Below are positions 16,254 through 26,341 of a stretch of DNA of 64,000 bases, one piece after another. The notes beneath the pieces are model-generated. The model ran no database searches and was not told where the DNA came from. It was given only the letters and a program-made list of their open reading frames with translations. The position numbers and the translations under genes were made by a program. Source of the stretch: CBDFLA01 sp965248915 (GTDB lineage Bacteria; Pseudomonadota; Alphaproteobacteria; M2410). The DNA is taken from assembly GCA_965248915.1 (NCBI GenBank), contig OZ252216.1, forward strand, positions 1,612,001 to 1,676,000, given 5' to 3'. Numbering within the stretch: position 1 is the first letter of the stretch; the number at the start of each line of letters is the position of its first letter.

Positions 16254-17765
16254 ATGACTGACGCGCAGAATGTTGCCAATATTGTTGATGCTGACTTCAG
16301 CGCCGAAAATGAACATGTCGCCCCTTGCAATATTGAAGCGGAACAAGCTGTCCTCGGGGCCATCTTTCTTTCAAACGAAGCCTATTACAAAGTTTCAAGT
16401 TTTCTGAACCCAGACCATTTCTATGACCCTCTTCACAAGAGAATTTACGATGAATGCGCGGCGTTCATTAACGCTGGTCGCGTTGCAGATCCGGTTACCC
16501 TTAAGCCACGCTTTGAAAGCGATTCCGCGATAATTGAGGCCGGAGGCGTTGGCTATTTGGCAAATCTGGCGAGCGCCGCCATCAGCATCTTAAGTGTAGT
16601 CGACTATGGCCGGGAAATCTTCGACATGGCGGTGCGTCGTGGTTTGATCGAACTTGGCCAAAACGTCGCCCAAGGTGCCCTCGATCCAAATTCTGAAGAA
16701 TCGCCAACAGAGCAAATCGAAAACGCCGAACATGAGCTTTACTCCCTCGCAGAGGCCGGCAAATACGAAGGAGGATTCCAGGGATTGCCTGACGCCCTAA
16801 AAGAATCAATCGCTATGGCTGCCGCCGCTTTTGAGCGCGACAGCCACCTCTCAGGGCTATCAACGGGGATAACCCAACTCGACAACCAACTTGGCGGTCT
16901 TCAACCTTCAGATCTGGTAATCTTGGCTGCACGTCCCGGCATGGGAAAGTCAGCCCTTGCCTGCAACATCGCGTTTAACGTTGCAAAGACCTACAAAGTT
17001 GAAAAAGACCAAGCAGGCATCGACACCGTCGTCGATGGTGCCGCAGTGGGATTGTTTTCTCTGGAAATGTCGTCGGAGCAATTAGCCACCCGTCTCCTGG
17101 CTGAAGAAAGTGGTGTCCCCTCCACCAATATGCGCCGTGGCCAAATCGACGAGGAAGAGTTTCGTCGCATTCAAGAAACGGCTCGAACACTGCAAAACGT
17201 GCCGCTCTATATCGATGATTCCGGGGGTCTGTCGATTGCAGCTATAGCCGCCCGGGCGCGACGCCTCAAGCGCAACGCTGACATCGGCCTTCTCATCGTT
17301 GACTACATTCAATTGGCGTCCGCATCGGGCAAAAAGAAAATCGATAACCGGGTCCAGGAAATTACCGAAATAACTCAAAGCCTCAAAGCCTTAGCCAAGG
17401 AACTAAATGTACCGATCCTTGCCCTTTCCCAACTTTCAAGAGCCGTGGAATCCCGGGACGACAAGCGCCCTCAACTCTCAGATCTTCGCGAATCTGGGTC
17501 CATCGAGCAGGACGCCGACGTGGTCCTGTTTATCTATCGGGAACAGTATTATCTGGAAAACACCAAACCAGCCGAAGAAGAGATCGAGAAATTCGCGGAG
17601 TGGCAAGACAAAATGACCCGTGCCCACGGCAAGGCAGAAGTCATCATTGGCAAACAACGCCACGGCCCAACCGGGAAAGTGAACCTCGCCTTCCAAGGCA
17701 ACATCATGAAGTTCTCAAATCTTGCCCAAGACGACTACTACCGTGGCGACAATTTTGATCGATAG
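16254..17765 (+). CDS. dnaB: Replicative DNA helicase
   Basis: Hexameric 5'-3' helicase of the replication fork. N-terminal DnaB domain (PCNIEAEQAVLGAIFLSNEA) and RecA-type motor with Walker A ARPGMGKSALA, Walker B LLIVDYIQLA, and the LRESGSIEQDADVV segment. ATG at 16254 has AAGGAA upstream. A TTG at 16227 would add nine basic residues. Free-standing gene between the rplI terminator and alr. Confidence 0.96.
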   Translation: MTDAQNVANIVDADFSAENEHVAPCNIEAEQAVLGAIFLSNEAYYKVSSFLNPDHFYDPLHKRIYDECAAFINAGRVADPVTLKPRFESDSAIIEAGGVGYLANLASAAISILSVVDYGREIFDMAVRRGLIELGQNVAQGALDPNSEESPTEQIENAEHELYSLAEAGKYEGGFQGLPDALKESIAMAAAAFERDSHLSGLSTGITQLDNQLGGLQPSDLVILAARPGMGKSALACNIAFNVAKTYKVEKDQAGIDTVVDGAAVGLFSLEMSSEQLATRLLAEESGVPSTNMRRGQIDEEEFRRIQETARTLQNVPLYIDDSGGLSIAAIAARARRLKRNADIGLLIVDYIQLASASGKKKIDNRVQEITEITQSLKALAKELNVPILALSQLSRAVESRDDKRPQLSDLRESGSIEQDADVVLFIYREQYYLENTKPAEEEIEKFAEWQDKMTRAHGKAEVIIGKQRHGPTGKVNLAFQGNIMKFSNLAQDDYYRGDNFDR

Positions 17766-17862
17766 CATAGCTGATCAGATTGTCTGTTCTATCACCGCCA
17801 CTATCCCGTCCGAATCCGATATGACTATGGCGGCTTAACCCTGCCGAGCGAGAGAATTCTTT

Positions 17863-19008
17863 GTGACAGCTTCCTCCCTCCCATCCCTGTCAAACGCTGG
17901 CTATGAGGCAATTCTCACCGTCAATCTCGATGCCGTCGCCGCCAACTACCGCTTCTTTAGGGATCAATCCAAGGGGGCGCGGGTCGGCGCTGTCCTAAAA
18001 GCCAATGCCTACGGCCTAGGTGCCCTTGCCGTGACCAGGACCCTTGTAGAAGAAGGTTGCGACCTGATCTTTGTCGCCACAGCCAAAGAAGCCTTACAAA
18101 TCCGGGCGGAAATCGGTCAACCCGTTGAGATCTACACTCTCAATGGATATCAAAAAAATCATGAAAATGATTATCTTTCCAATGAGTTCTTTCCGATTCT
18201 TAACTCTTTAAGTGAAGTTAGGGCATGGGCAAGGGCCCTTCAATCCGCCAAACATGAACATCCCTGCGGCTTGCAAATCGATACCGGCATGAACCGCTCA
18301 GGACTGTCCCCGAAGGATGTAGAAACCCTCACCGACGCCCCAGATCTCCTCAAAAGCCTGAGCTTCTCTCTCGTAATGAGCCATCTCGCTTGCGCTGACA
18401 ATCCAGGCGCACCTTTCAACGCGAAACAATTGCAGGCATTCCAATCGGCGGCGGGCCTTCTGCCTAGCGCCCCTCTTAGTTTGGCCAATTCCGCAGGGAT
18501 CCTCGCCGGGGCCCCCTATCATTTGGATATTGTTCGCCCCGGCATCGGCCTCTATGGGGGAAATCCACTTCTCGCGGGCGGCCCGGACCTTGCGACGGTG
18601 GCCTCCCTCCACGCACCCATCATTCAAACGCGTTTGCTCAAATCTGGCCAAAGTGTCGGCTATGGCGCCTCATTCAAGGTCGACCGCCCCAGCCGAATCG
18701 CAACAATTGCCGTTGGCTATGCGGACGGCTACATGCGGCACATGAGCAATGTTGGCTCTGGGTTCATAGGAAACATCCGGACCCCCATTGCGGGTCGAAT
18801 TTCCATGGATCTTACCTGCTTCGATGTGACAGATGTCGCAGAAACAGAGGCCCAACTGGGGACTTATGTTGAACTCTTGGGCGAACATCTGTCTATAGAC
18901 GAAGTAGGCAAGACCGCGGGGTCATTTGGCTATGAGATTTTAACCAACTTGGGACCACGCTACGTTCGGCGGTATATTCGCAATGGTCGAGTCGTCAAGG
19001 GACAATGA
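17863..19008 (+). CDS. alr: Alanine racemase
   Basis: PLP enzyme making D-Ala for peptidoglycan. PLP-binding Lys in GAVLKANAYGLGALAV and the second catalytic base Tyr in VGYGASFKVDRPSRIATIAVGYADG. 381 residues, GTG start. The stop overlaps the mlaE start (ATGA), so the pair is coupled. Confidence 0.95.
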   Translation: MTASSLPSLSNAGYEAILTVNLDAVAANYRFFRDQSKGARVGAVLKANAYGLGALAVTRTLVEEGCDLIFVATAKEALQIRAEIGQPVEIYTLNGYQKNHENDYLSNEFFPILNSLSEVRAWARALQSAKHEHPCGLQIDTGMNRSGLSPKDVETLTDAPDLLKSLSFSLVMSHLACADNPGAPFNAKQLQAFQSAAGLLPSAPLSLANSAGILAGAPYHLDIVRPGIGLYGGNPLLAGGPDLATVASLHAPIIQTRLLKSGQSVGYGASFKVDRPSRIATIAVGYADGYMRHMSNVGSGFIGNIRTPIAGRISMDLTCFDVTDVAETEAQLGTYVELLGEHLSIDEVGKTAGSFGYEILTNLGPRYVRRYIRNGRVVKGQ

Positions 19009-19793
19009 CACGCATGTCAGAATGGAATTTTGTTGCAGGCATTGGCCGCGTTGTGATGGCCTTCTTGGCGCAAACAGGCCGGCTGAGCCGCTTCACGTGG
19101 GAAGCGCTCGTGGGCATGGTGCAGCCGCCCTTCTACCCGCGCGTCTTTTTGCAACAGATCATGCGGATCGGATATTTCTCCCTTCCCGTGGTCGGACTGA
19201 CTGCTATCTTCACCGGCGGCGCCCTCGCATTGCAAATCTATCTGGGTGGCGAGAGGTTCAACGCAGAAAGCGTGGTTCCTGACATTGTGGCCCTTGCCAT
19301 CACCCGCGAGCTTGGGCCTGTCCTTGCCGGCCTCATGGTTGCCGGCCGGGTTGGTGCCGCCATCGCGGCAGAAATCGGCACAATGCGGGTGACAGAACAG
19401 ATCGACGCCTTGTCAACCCTCTCAACCAATCCGATCAAGTACTTAGTGGTGCCTCGCATCCTTGCTGCCGTGGTCTCGCTACCGATCTTGGTCTTGGTCG
19501 GCGATGTGATCGGTATCATGGGCGGCTTCTTGGCCGGCACCCAGTCTCTCGGATTCAATCCCGCAACCTACGTCAACAACACTGTCGATTTTATCACCGT
19601 TGGAGATGTGACGTCGGGCCTCTGGAAAGCCGCAGTCTTCGGTTTCATCGTGGCGCTCATGGGGTGCTACAACGGCTACCACAGCCGCGGCGGCGCTCAA
19701 GGCGTCGGTGCTGCAACCACCAATGCGGTCGTTTCAGCTTCCGTCCTAATCCTTGCCTCCAACTACGTTTTGACGTCGTTGCTGTTCAGTTGA
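19005..19793 (+). CDS. mlaE: MlaE-family ABC permease
   Basis: Inner-membrane permease of the Mla-type lipid transporter that keeps outer-membrane lipid asymmetry. 262 residues with five to six hydrophobic helices and the family signature ELGPVLAGLMVAGRVGAAIAAE followed by MRVTEQIDALS. ATP-binding partner follows at once. No MCE-domain (MlaD) gene lies next to it, so the periplasmic partner must be encoded elsewhere. Confidence 0.93.
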   Translation: MTRMSEWNFVAGIGRVVMAFLAQTGRLSRFTWEALVGMVQPPFYPRVFLQQIMRIGYFSLPVVGLTAIFTGGALALQIYLGGERFNAESVVPDIVALAITRELGPVLAGLMVAGRVGAAIAAEIGTMRVTEQIDALSTLSTNPIKYLVVPRILAAVVSLPILVLVGDVIGIMGGFLAGTQSLGFNPATYVNNTVDFITVGDVTSGLWKAAVFGFIVALMGCYNGYHSRGGAQGVGAATTNAVVSASVLILASNYVLTSLLFS

Positions 19794-19804
19794 GATCACC
19801 CCTT

Positions 19805-20581
19805 ATGTCGAACCCAAAAATCGAACTCATAGACGTCTACAAGAGTTTTGGATCCAATCAGGTTCTCAATGGCCTCAACTTAGTGGTCGAGGAAGGGCAA
19901 TCCCTCGTCGTTATCGGCGGGTCCGGCACCGGCAAATCCGTGATGCTGAAATGTATCCTGGGCCTCCTCCATCCAGACAGCGGCTCCATTAAGATTGATG
20001 GGGAAGACGTCTCTCATGTCTCAAACAAACGCCGCGACGAGCTCATGCGAAAGTTTGGCATGTTGTTCCAAGGCGCTGCTTTGTTTGACAGTTTATCGGT
20101 TTGGGAAAACGTCGCCTTTGGCCTTCTGCAAGGTCGAAACCAGGTCACCCGCTCGCACGCACACGACGTCGCCATCGAGAATCTCGCTAAAGTGGGCTTA
20201 AGCCCAGAGATTGGTGCTTTGTCTCCATCTGAACTTTCTGGCGGCATGCAAAAGCGCGTGGGGCTAGCCCGCGCCATTGCGATCAACCCTGAAATCATCT
20301 TCTTCGATGAGCCCACGACCGGCCTTGATCCGATCATGGCAGATATCATCAACGATCTGATTGTCCAAACCACTCAAGGCCTTGGCGCCACCGGCCTTTC
20401 GATCACCCATGATATGGCCAGCGCCCGCAAAATAGCCGACACGATCGCGATGATCTACAAAGGTCGAATTATCTGGTCCGGCCCCGCCGAATCAATCGAC
20501 GATAGCGGCAACGAAATGGTCGACCAATTCATCAACGGTCACGCCGACGGACCGATCCAGATGGAAGTGTTGAGAGCCTGA
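19805..20581 (+). CDS. mlaF: MlaF-family ABC ATP-binding protein
   Basis: ATPase partner of MlaE, 258 residues. Walker A GGSGTGKSVMLKCILG, signature ELSGGMQKRVGLARA, Walker B EIIFFDEPTTGLDP, switch His in SITHDMASA. The ATG at 19805, 11 bases after mlaE, gives the family start (MSNPKIELIDVYKSFG). The frame is open further upstream, but that part overlaps mlaE. Confidence 0.94.
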   Translation: MSNPKIELIDVYKSFGSNQVLNGLNLVVEEGQSLVVIGGSGTGKSVMLKCILGLLHPDSGSIKIDGEDVSHVSNKRRDELMRKFGMLFQGAALFDSLSVWENVAFGLLQGRNQVTRSHAHDVAIENLAKVGLSPEIGALSPSELSGGMQKRVGLARAIAINPEIIFFDEPTTGLDPIMADIINDLIVQTTQGLGATGLSITHDMASARKIADTIAMIYKGRIIWSGPAESIDDSGNEMVDQFINGHADGPIQMEVLRA

Positions 20582-20618
20582 TCATTTATCCCTGTTTCGG
20601 CACATTGGAACCTAAGTC

Positions 20619-22016
20619 ATGGCGCGGGTAACCCCTCAATATGTCTGCCAATCATGTGGCGCCGTCCATTCCAAATGGGCCGGGCGTTGTGACGCCTGTG
20701 GTGAATGGAATTCGCTGGTTGAGGAAAGCCCTCTCGGCGACGCGCACAAGGGATCTTTGGCTTCAACAGGCGCCAGGAAGGGCCGCCGCATCGAACTCGC
20801 GCCCCTTGAGGGAAGCACAGAGGATGCGCCAAGACTGACGACCGGCGTTGCTGAATTTGACCGCGTCTGCGGTGGAGGATTGGTGCCAGGTTCCGCCATT
20901 CTGGTTGGCGGCGACCCAGGCATCGGCAAGTCCACGATCCTTCTGCAAGCAAGCGCAACCCTTGCCACCAAGGGAAAGAACGTCATCTACATTTCCGGCG
21001 AAGAAGCCATAGCGCAAGTCAGGTTAAGAGCCCAAAGACTTGGTTTGAGCCAAGCCGATCTACGCCTCGCGTCAGAAACAAATTTGCGCGACATCTTGTC
21101 GACGCTAGAAGCCGAAACCTCCCCAGACGTATTGGTGATCGATTCCATTCAAACCATGTGGTCGGACGCTCTTGAAAGTGCCCCAGGCACCGTTGCGCAA
21201 GTCCGTGCCTCGACCCAGGAACTGGTGCGTTACGCCAAGAAACGAAACACATCCGTCTTGATCGTCGGTCACGTCACTAAGGACGGACAAATCGCTGGCC
21301 CTCGTGTAATGGAGCACATGGTGGATGCGGTCCTTTATTTCGAGGGAGAGCGCGGGCACCAGTTTCGTATTCTCCGCGCCGTCAAAAATCGATTCGGAGC
21401 CACCGACGAGATCGGCGTCTTCGAGATGACCGATCAAGGCTTGACCGAAGTGCCAAATCCTTCCGAGCTGTTTTTGTCCGGACGCGACACCAATACCAGT
21501 GGCGCAGCAGTTTTTGCTGGCATTGAGGGTTCAAGACCTCTCCTGGTCGAAATTCAGGCCTTGGTTGCGCCAAGCTCTCTGGGTACCCCCAGGAGAGCCG
21601 TCGTAGGCTGGGACAGTGGTAGACTGGCCATGGTGATGGCCGTCCTTGAGGCCAGATGCGGCCTCTCCTTTGGCGGGCAGGACGTATATTTGAACGTTGC
21701 AGGCGGCATGCGGGTCAGTGAACCGGCGGCAGATCTCGCGGTTGCAGCCGCGCTCATTTCATCCGCTTTCGACAATCCATTGCCCAAGGATTGCGTGATT
21801 TTTGGTGAATTGAGCTTGTCTGGTTCGGCACGTCCCGTGAGCCAAACCGAGGCCAGGCTCAAGGAAGCCGATAAACTTGGTTTCAAAAGCGCGATCATGC
21901 CCTCTAGCCTTCCGGGCAAAGGTGCAGTAAAAGCCAAGGGACTGGGGGTGACGGAGATCGATACGTTGATTCATTTGGTGGATCATTTACGCAGCGACTC
22001 TGAACAACGGGGGTAG
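20619..22016 (+). CDS. radA: DNA repair protein RadA
   Basis: RecA-like helicase for branch migration in recombination. N-terminal zinc finger (CQSCGAVHSKWAGRCDACGEW), Walker A GGDPGIGKSTILLQ, RadA-specific AVKNRFGATDEIG, and a Lon-like C-terminal domain. 465 residues, normal length. First of radA-cvpA-purF. Confidence 0.96.
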   Translation: MARVTPQYVCQSCGAVHSKWAGRCDACGEWNSLVEESPLGDAHKGSLASTGARKGRRIELAPLEGSTEDAPRLTTGVAEFDRVCGGGLVPGSAILVGGDPGIGKSTILLQASATLATKGKNVIYISGEEAIAQVRLRAQRLGLSQADLRLASETNLRDILSTLEAETSPDVLVIDSIQTMWSDALESAPGTVAQVRASTQELVRYAKKRNTSVLIVGHVTKDGQIAGPRVMEHMVDAVLYFEGERGHQFRILRAVKNRFGATDEIGVFEMTDQGLTEVPNPSELFLSGRDTNTSGAAVFAGIEGSRPLLVEIQALVAPSSLGTPRRAVVGWDSGRLAMVMAVLEARCGLSFGGQDVYLNVAGGMRVSEPAADLAVAAALISSAFDNPLPKDCVIFGELSLSGSARPVSQTEARLKEADKLGFKSAIMPSSLPGKGAVKAKGLGVTEIDTLIHLVDHLRSDSEQRG

Positions 22017-22024
22017 GACTTGAG

Positions 22025-22642
22025 ATGAGCGATTTGCCCTTTACTGCATTGGATATCATCATTCTCGCCGTGTGCCTGTTGTCAGGCCTATTCGCGCTTT
22101 TGCGTGGGTTTACGCGCGAAGTTTTCACCATAATCACCTGGATCGGAGCCGTTTTTGTTGGCTTCTATTTCCTTCCCTATTTGGGCCCAACTTTCCGTAA
22201 TTACATCACCATCGGTGCCGTGGCCGATGTGTTTGCCTTCGCGATACCCTTTTTCATTGTCTTCTTTGCTCTAACTCATTTGTGTGGCCGACTGTCAAAA
22301 CTCCTCGGAACCACCGAAATCGGCCCGATCGATGGGACCGCAGGGTTCTTCTTTGGATTGGTTCGCGGATTCATCGTGGTGACCATCGCCTACTTCAGCG
22401 TCGATGTGTTTACCCAGCCTGAGAAGACGCCGGATTGGATGATAAAGGCGAAGTTCCGTCCAATGATTGAAGACACGACCGACTTCTATTATTCCCTTGT
22501 TCCAAATCTAAAGGCGGACAAGGAAGAAGAAGCCCGAAAGAAAGCGGCGCAAAAGAAAGCCGCCCAGAAGAAAGAACAAGGCTACAGCGACAAAGACCGC
22601 GATGCCCTCAACCGATTGTTTGACAACGCTCCGGACGACTAG
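22025..22642 (+). CDS. cvpA: CvpA family membrane protein
   Basis: 205 residues with about four transmembrane helices (ALDIIILAVCLLSGLFALLR, VFTIITWIGAVFVGFYFL, VFAFAIPFFIVFFALTHL, GFFFGLVRGFIVVTIAYF) and the GxxRGF motif of CvpA (RGFTREVF, VRGFIVV). The C-terminal tail is rich in Lys/Ala (KKAAQKKAAQKKEQ). In E. coli cvpA also lies beside purF. Molecular role unclear; linked to colicin V export and envelope stress. Confidence 0.92.
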   Translation: MSDLPFTALDIIILAVCLLSGLFALLRGFTREVFTIITWIGAVFVGFYFLPYLGPTFRNYITIGAVADVFAFAIPFFIVFFALTHLCGRLSKLLGTTEIGPIDGTAGFFFGLVRGFIVVTIAYFSVDVFTQPEKTPDWMIKAKFRPMIEDTTDFYYSLVPNLKADKEEEARKKAAQKKAAQKKEQGYSDKDRDALNRLFDNAPDD

Positions 22643-22645
22643 CGC

Positions 22646-24121
22646 ATGATGTCACCAGACACCGAAAGACACACCCCTTTTGACGATGACAAGCTGCACG
22701 AGGAGTGCGGCGTCTTCGGTGTGTTTGGGGTCTCAGATGCCGCCGCCCTCACCGCTTTGGGACTACACGCCCTACAACACCGTGGCCAGGAAGGGGCAGG
22801 CATTGTCACCTTCAACGAAGGTCGGTTTCATTCCACAAAACGCACCGGGCTAGTAGGCGACCACTTTACAAAGCAAAGCGTGATCGATCGACTGCCTGGG
22901 GATCGGTGCATTGGGCACGTGCGGTATTCAACCGCCGGCGGCTCCAACGCCCGAAACATCCAACCCTTCTTTGCGGATTTGGCGGTCGGGGGATTGGCGG
23001 TCGCGCACAACGGAAACATCACCAACGCTGAAACCCTTCGCCGTGATCTCATCAATCAAGGATCGGTGTTTTATTCAACGTCCGACACTGAGACCGTGGT
23101 CCACTTAGTCGCCACCAGTGATCCCGCGCCCACCACAGATCGCATCGCGTCTGCCTTGCGCCAAGTTGAAGGTGCCTATTCGCTCGTCGCTTTGACTAAC
23201 AAGAAGATGATTGGCGTCCGCGATCCCCTTGGCGTCCGCCCTCTCGTGTTGGGTCGCTATGAGGATGGGTGGGTATTGTCTTCTGAGACTTGTGGATTGG
23301 ACATCATTGGGGCGACCTTTGAGCGTGATGTGGAACCAGGCGAAATGGTGGTCATCACAGATGGTAAGATCGAGAGACTGCACCCGTTTCCAAAGTCGCC
23401 GAGCCGCTTTTGCATTTTTGAGTATGTCTATTTCGCACGCCCCGACAGCACGGTTGAAACGCGAAGTGTCTACGAAACCCGCAAACAAATTGGCCGTGAA
23501 CTCGCCCGTGAATGTCCTGTAACCGCAGACGTTGTGGTTCCTGTGCCCGACTCTGGCGTGCCCGCTGCCATCGGTTTTGCGCAAGAAGCCGACATTCCTT
23601 TTGAGCTTGGCATCATTCGAAACCATTATGTCGGTCGAACCTTCATTGAGCCGGAAGACCAGATCCGCCACCTCGGCGTGAAGCTGAAACACAATGCCGC
23701 GCGCGCGCAACTAGAAGGAAAGCGCGTTGTTCTCATTGATGACAGCATCGTCCGGGGCACAACGTCCATGAAGATTGTCAAGATGGTGAAGGATGCAGGC
23801 GCCGCCGAAGTTCATATGCGCGTCGCCGCGCCTCCGACCGCTCACTCTTGTTTTTATGGGGTCGATACACCGGCCACCAACAAACTACTCGCGCACAATT
23901 ACTCCGTCGAAGAAATCTGCAAGAAGATTGACGTCGACAGTCTGGGGTACTTGAGCCTGGATGGGCTTTATCGCGCTGTCGGTCAAGACCGCCGCAACAA
24001 TAATCTTCCGCAATACTGCGACGCTTGCTTCTCTGGCGAGTACCCCACCCGATTGACTGACAGAATGGCCTCAAAGGGGCCATCACAGCTTTCGCTGCTT
24101 ATTGAGCGCGCAGCAGAATAG
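22646..24121 (+). CDS. purF: Amidophosphoribosyltransferase
   Basis: First committed step of purine synthesis: PRPP + Gln to phosphoribosylamine. A short propeptide precedes the nucleophile Cys in EECGVFGVFG; the PRPP loop is VVLIDDSIVRGTTS. Cys in RFCIFEYVYFARPDS, AHSCFYGVD and YCDACFSGEYP match the [4Fe-4S]-type (Bacillus-like) class. Starts ATGATG at 22646/22649, three bases after cvpA. Confidence 0.95.
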   Translation: MMSPDTERHTPFDDDKLHEECGVFGVFGVSDAAALTALGLHALQHRGQEGAGIVTFNEGRFHSTKRTGLVGDHFTKQSVIDRLPGDRCIGHVRYSTAGGSNARNIQPFFADLAVGGLAVAHNGNITNAETLRRDLINQGSVFYSTSDTETVVHLVATSDPAPTTDRIASALRQVEGAYSLVALTNKKMIGVRDPLGVRPLVLGRYEDGWVLSSETCGLDIIGATFERDVEPGEMVVITDGKIERLHPFPKSPSRFCIFEYVYFARPDSTVETRSVYETRKQIGRELARECPVTADVVVPVPDSGVPAAIGFAQEADIPFELGIIRNHYVGRTFIEPEDQIRHLGVKLKHNAARAQLEGKRVVLIDDSIVRGTTSMKIVKMVKDAGAAEVHMRVAAPPTAHSCFYGVDTPATNKLLAHNYSVEEICKKIDVDSLGYLSLDGLYRAVGQDRRNNNLPQYCDACFSGEYPTRLTDRMASKGPSQLSLLIERAAE

Positions 24122-24142
24122 AATTTTCCAAGGAGCTAGAAG

Positions 24143-24871
24143 ATGGCTGACGGCCAAGACGGACGTCTAAAAGGACGGATTGCATTGATCACAGGTGCCT
24201 CACGTGGCATCGGTTACTCAATTGCCAAAGTATTTGCGCGTGAAGGCGCCCACCTCATCCTCTTGGCCCGGACCACGGGCGGTCTTGAAGAACTCGACGA
24301 TGAGATCAAAGCACAGGGTGGGTCAGCGACACTTGTCCCTTCAGACCTCAAAGATTTTGATTCTTTGGATCAGCTGGGCGCTTCAATTCACGAAAGATGG
24401 GGAAGGTTAGATATCCTAGTGGGCAACGCTGGCGTGCTTGGCGATCTCTCACCCCTGCCGCATGTGTCGCCCGATGATTGGCAAAATGTTATGGACATCA
24501 ATGTCACGGCGAACTGGCGTTTGATCCGGTCCCTCGACCCCCTGTTACGCCTGTCCGATGCCGGACGCGTCATTCTCGTAACATCAGGAGCAGCGCAAAA
24601 CTTCCGCGCTTATTGGGGTCCCTACTCAATATCTAAAGCAGCACTGGAAGCACTCGGCAAGACATACGCGGCTGAAATGCAAAACACACCCGTACGGGTC
24701 AACATGATCAATCCAGGCGCAACACGCACCGCCATGCGAGCCAAAGCCATGCCGGGTGAGGACCCAGATGTTCTACCTCCCGCAAGCGACGTCGCGGAAT
24801 TCTTCTTAGAGTATGCAGTTGCTGATTGCACCCAGAACGGTGAGGTCGCGAGCTTCAAGAAGTCTACTTAG
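24143..24871 (+). CDS. SDR family NAD(P)-dependent oxidoreductase
   Basis: 242 residues, classical short-chain dehydrogenase: TGASRGIGYSIAKVF cofactor loop, GNAG, catalytic VTSGAAQ Ser and YSISK Tyr/Lys. AAGGAG ribosome-binding site. It often follows purF in alphaproteobacteria, but its substrate is not known. The 3' end overlaps der on the opposite strand by eight bases. Confidence 0.9.
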   Translation: MADGQDGRLKGRIALITGASRGIGYSIAKVFAREGAHLILLARTTGGLEELDDEIKAQGGSATLVPSDLKDFDSLDQLGASIHERWGRLDILVGNAGVLGDLSPLPHVSPDDWQNVMDINVTANWRLIRSLDPLLRLSDAGRVILVTSGAAQNFRAYWGPYSISKAALEALGKTYAAEMQNTPVRVNMINPGATRTAMRAKAMPGEDPDVLPPASDVAEFFLEYAVADCTQNGEVASFKKST

Positions 24872-26306
24872 GCGACTTGTTTCGCGCCTTGCGTCGGTCC
24901 CTTGGCTTAACCTTGGGCTTCTTCTTACCCTCGAAAGGGTTCTTACCCTTACGTAGGAATAGCCGAATGGGAACGGCAGGAAAGTCAAAAATCTCCCGCA
25001 AGGAATTCACCAAATAGCGTCGATAGCTTTCCGGCAACTCATCAGCTCGGGACGAAAAGAGCGAAAACGTCGGCGGTCTCACTTTGATCTGCGAGCCGTA
25101 ACGAATAGCAATCCTCCGCCCCTTCGAGGCGGGCGGTGGATGTTTCGCAAGTGCTCCTTCAAGCCATTTGTTGACTTGGGCGGTGCTAATCCGCTTGTTC
25201 CAAACCTCGTAGACTTTGAAGACAGCGGGTAACAGTTTGTCGACACCTCTTCCCGTCAGACCAGACAAAGTGATGAGCGGCACATCTCTAATCTGAGGCA
25301 ATAGCCGCTCGACCATTTCGTTTAAAGCCAACCGAACGTCTTGCTTGTCTTCAACCAAATCCCATTTGCTGATCGCAATGACAATCGCCCGGCCCTCTCT
25401 GACAATAAGGTCAGCAATTTGCAGGTCCTGTTTGTCAAAAGGTGAGCGCGCATCAATCATCAAAACGACGACTTCCGCGAAACGAATAGCGCGAAGACTA
25501 TCTCCTACCGAGAGCTTCTCAAGTTTCTCATTGACCCGCGCTTTCCGACGCATGCCGGCTGTGTCAAACAGCTTCACGGCTCGCTCACCCCATTTCAGAG
25601 TGCTTGAAATAGTATCACGGGTGATACCAGCTTCGGGTCCGGTCAACATCCTCTCTTCGCCGAGTATTGTGTTCACCAATGTTGACTTGCCGACATTGGG
25701 CCGACCAACGACAGCCAAACGCAACGGTTTGGTGGGATCAAACTCAAGACCTTCAGCGAATTCCCCATCCTCGCCTATGTCAACATCAGTGACAGCTTCG
25801 TCCTCTTTGTGAGCATCGACGTGAGGTACAAGTGCAGTGTAGAGATCCTCAAGGCCTTCACCGTGCTCAGCCGAAAGCGCAACAGGATCTCCCAGTCCAA
25901 GCTTGAAAGCTTCGAAATATCCGTTTCGACCAGATTCACCTTCACACTTATTGGCCAGCAGTATCACAGGTTTATTTTGCCGTCGGAGAACTTGCGCGAA
26001 GTGTTCATCGATCGGCACCACACCTGCGCGAGCATCGACCAGCATCAAACAAATGTCAGCCTCATCAATAGCTTGATCCGTTTGCTCACGCATACGTGCT
26101 TCGAGCACATCACCTTGAACCTCTTCTAGGCCAGCGGTGTCGATGACACGAAATCTCAAGTCAGCGAGACGTGCATCGCCCTCGCGCCGATCTCGGGTAA
26201 CTCCAGGCGTATCGTCAACCAAAGCAATCCTCTGACCGACAAGTCGATTGAAAAGAGTCGACTTGCCGACATTGGGGCGACCAATGATGGCAACAGATAA
26301 GGGCAT
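24864..26306 (-). CDS. der: Ribosome biogenesis GTPase Der (EngA)
   Basis: Tandem-GTPase needed for 50S assembly. Two G1 loops (GRPNVGKSTLFNRL near the start, GRPNVGKSTLVNTI near residue 205), NKCE and SKWD base-specificity motifs, and the KH-like C-terminal domain. 480 residues with a basic tail (KPKVKPRDRRKARNK). Downstream of the BamB-like gene. Confidence 0.96.
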   Translation of the reverse strand: MPLSVAIIGRPNVGKSTLFNRLVGQRIALVDDTPGVTRDRREGDARLADLRFRVIDTAGLEEVQGDVLEARMREQTDQAIDEADICLMLVDARAGVVPIDEHFAQVLRRQNKPVILLANKCEGESGRNGYFEAFKLGLGDPVALSAEHGEGLEDLYTALVPHVDAHKEDEAVTDVDIGEDGEFAEGLEFDPTKPLRLAVVGRPNVGKSTLVNTILGEERMLTGPEAGITRDTISSTLKWGERAVKLFDTAGMRRKARVNEKLEKLSVGDSLRAIRFAEVVVLMIDARSPFDKQDLQIADLIVREGRAIVIAISKWDLVEDKQDVRLALNEMVERLLPQIRDVPLITLSGLTGRGVDKLLPAVFKVYEVWNKRISTAQVNKWLEGALAKHPPPASKGRRIAIRYGSQIKVRPPTFSLFSSRADELPESYRRYLVNSLREIFDFPAVPIRLFLRKGKNPFEGKKKPKVKPRDRRKARNKSPK

Positions 26307-26341
26307 GAAACAATAGGCGAAGATTTAGTTGGGACGAGTTT

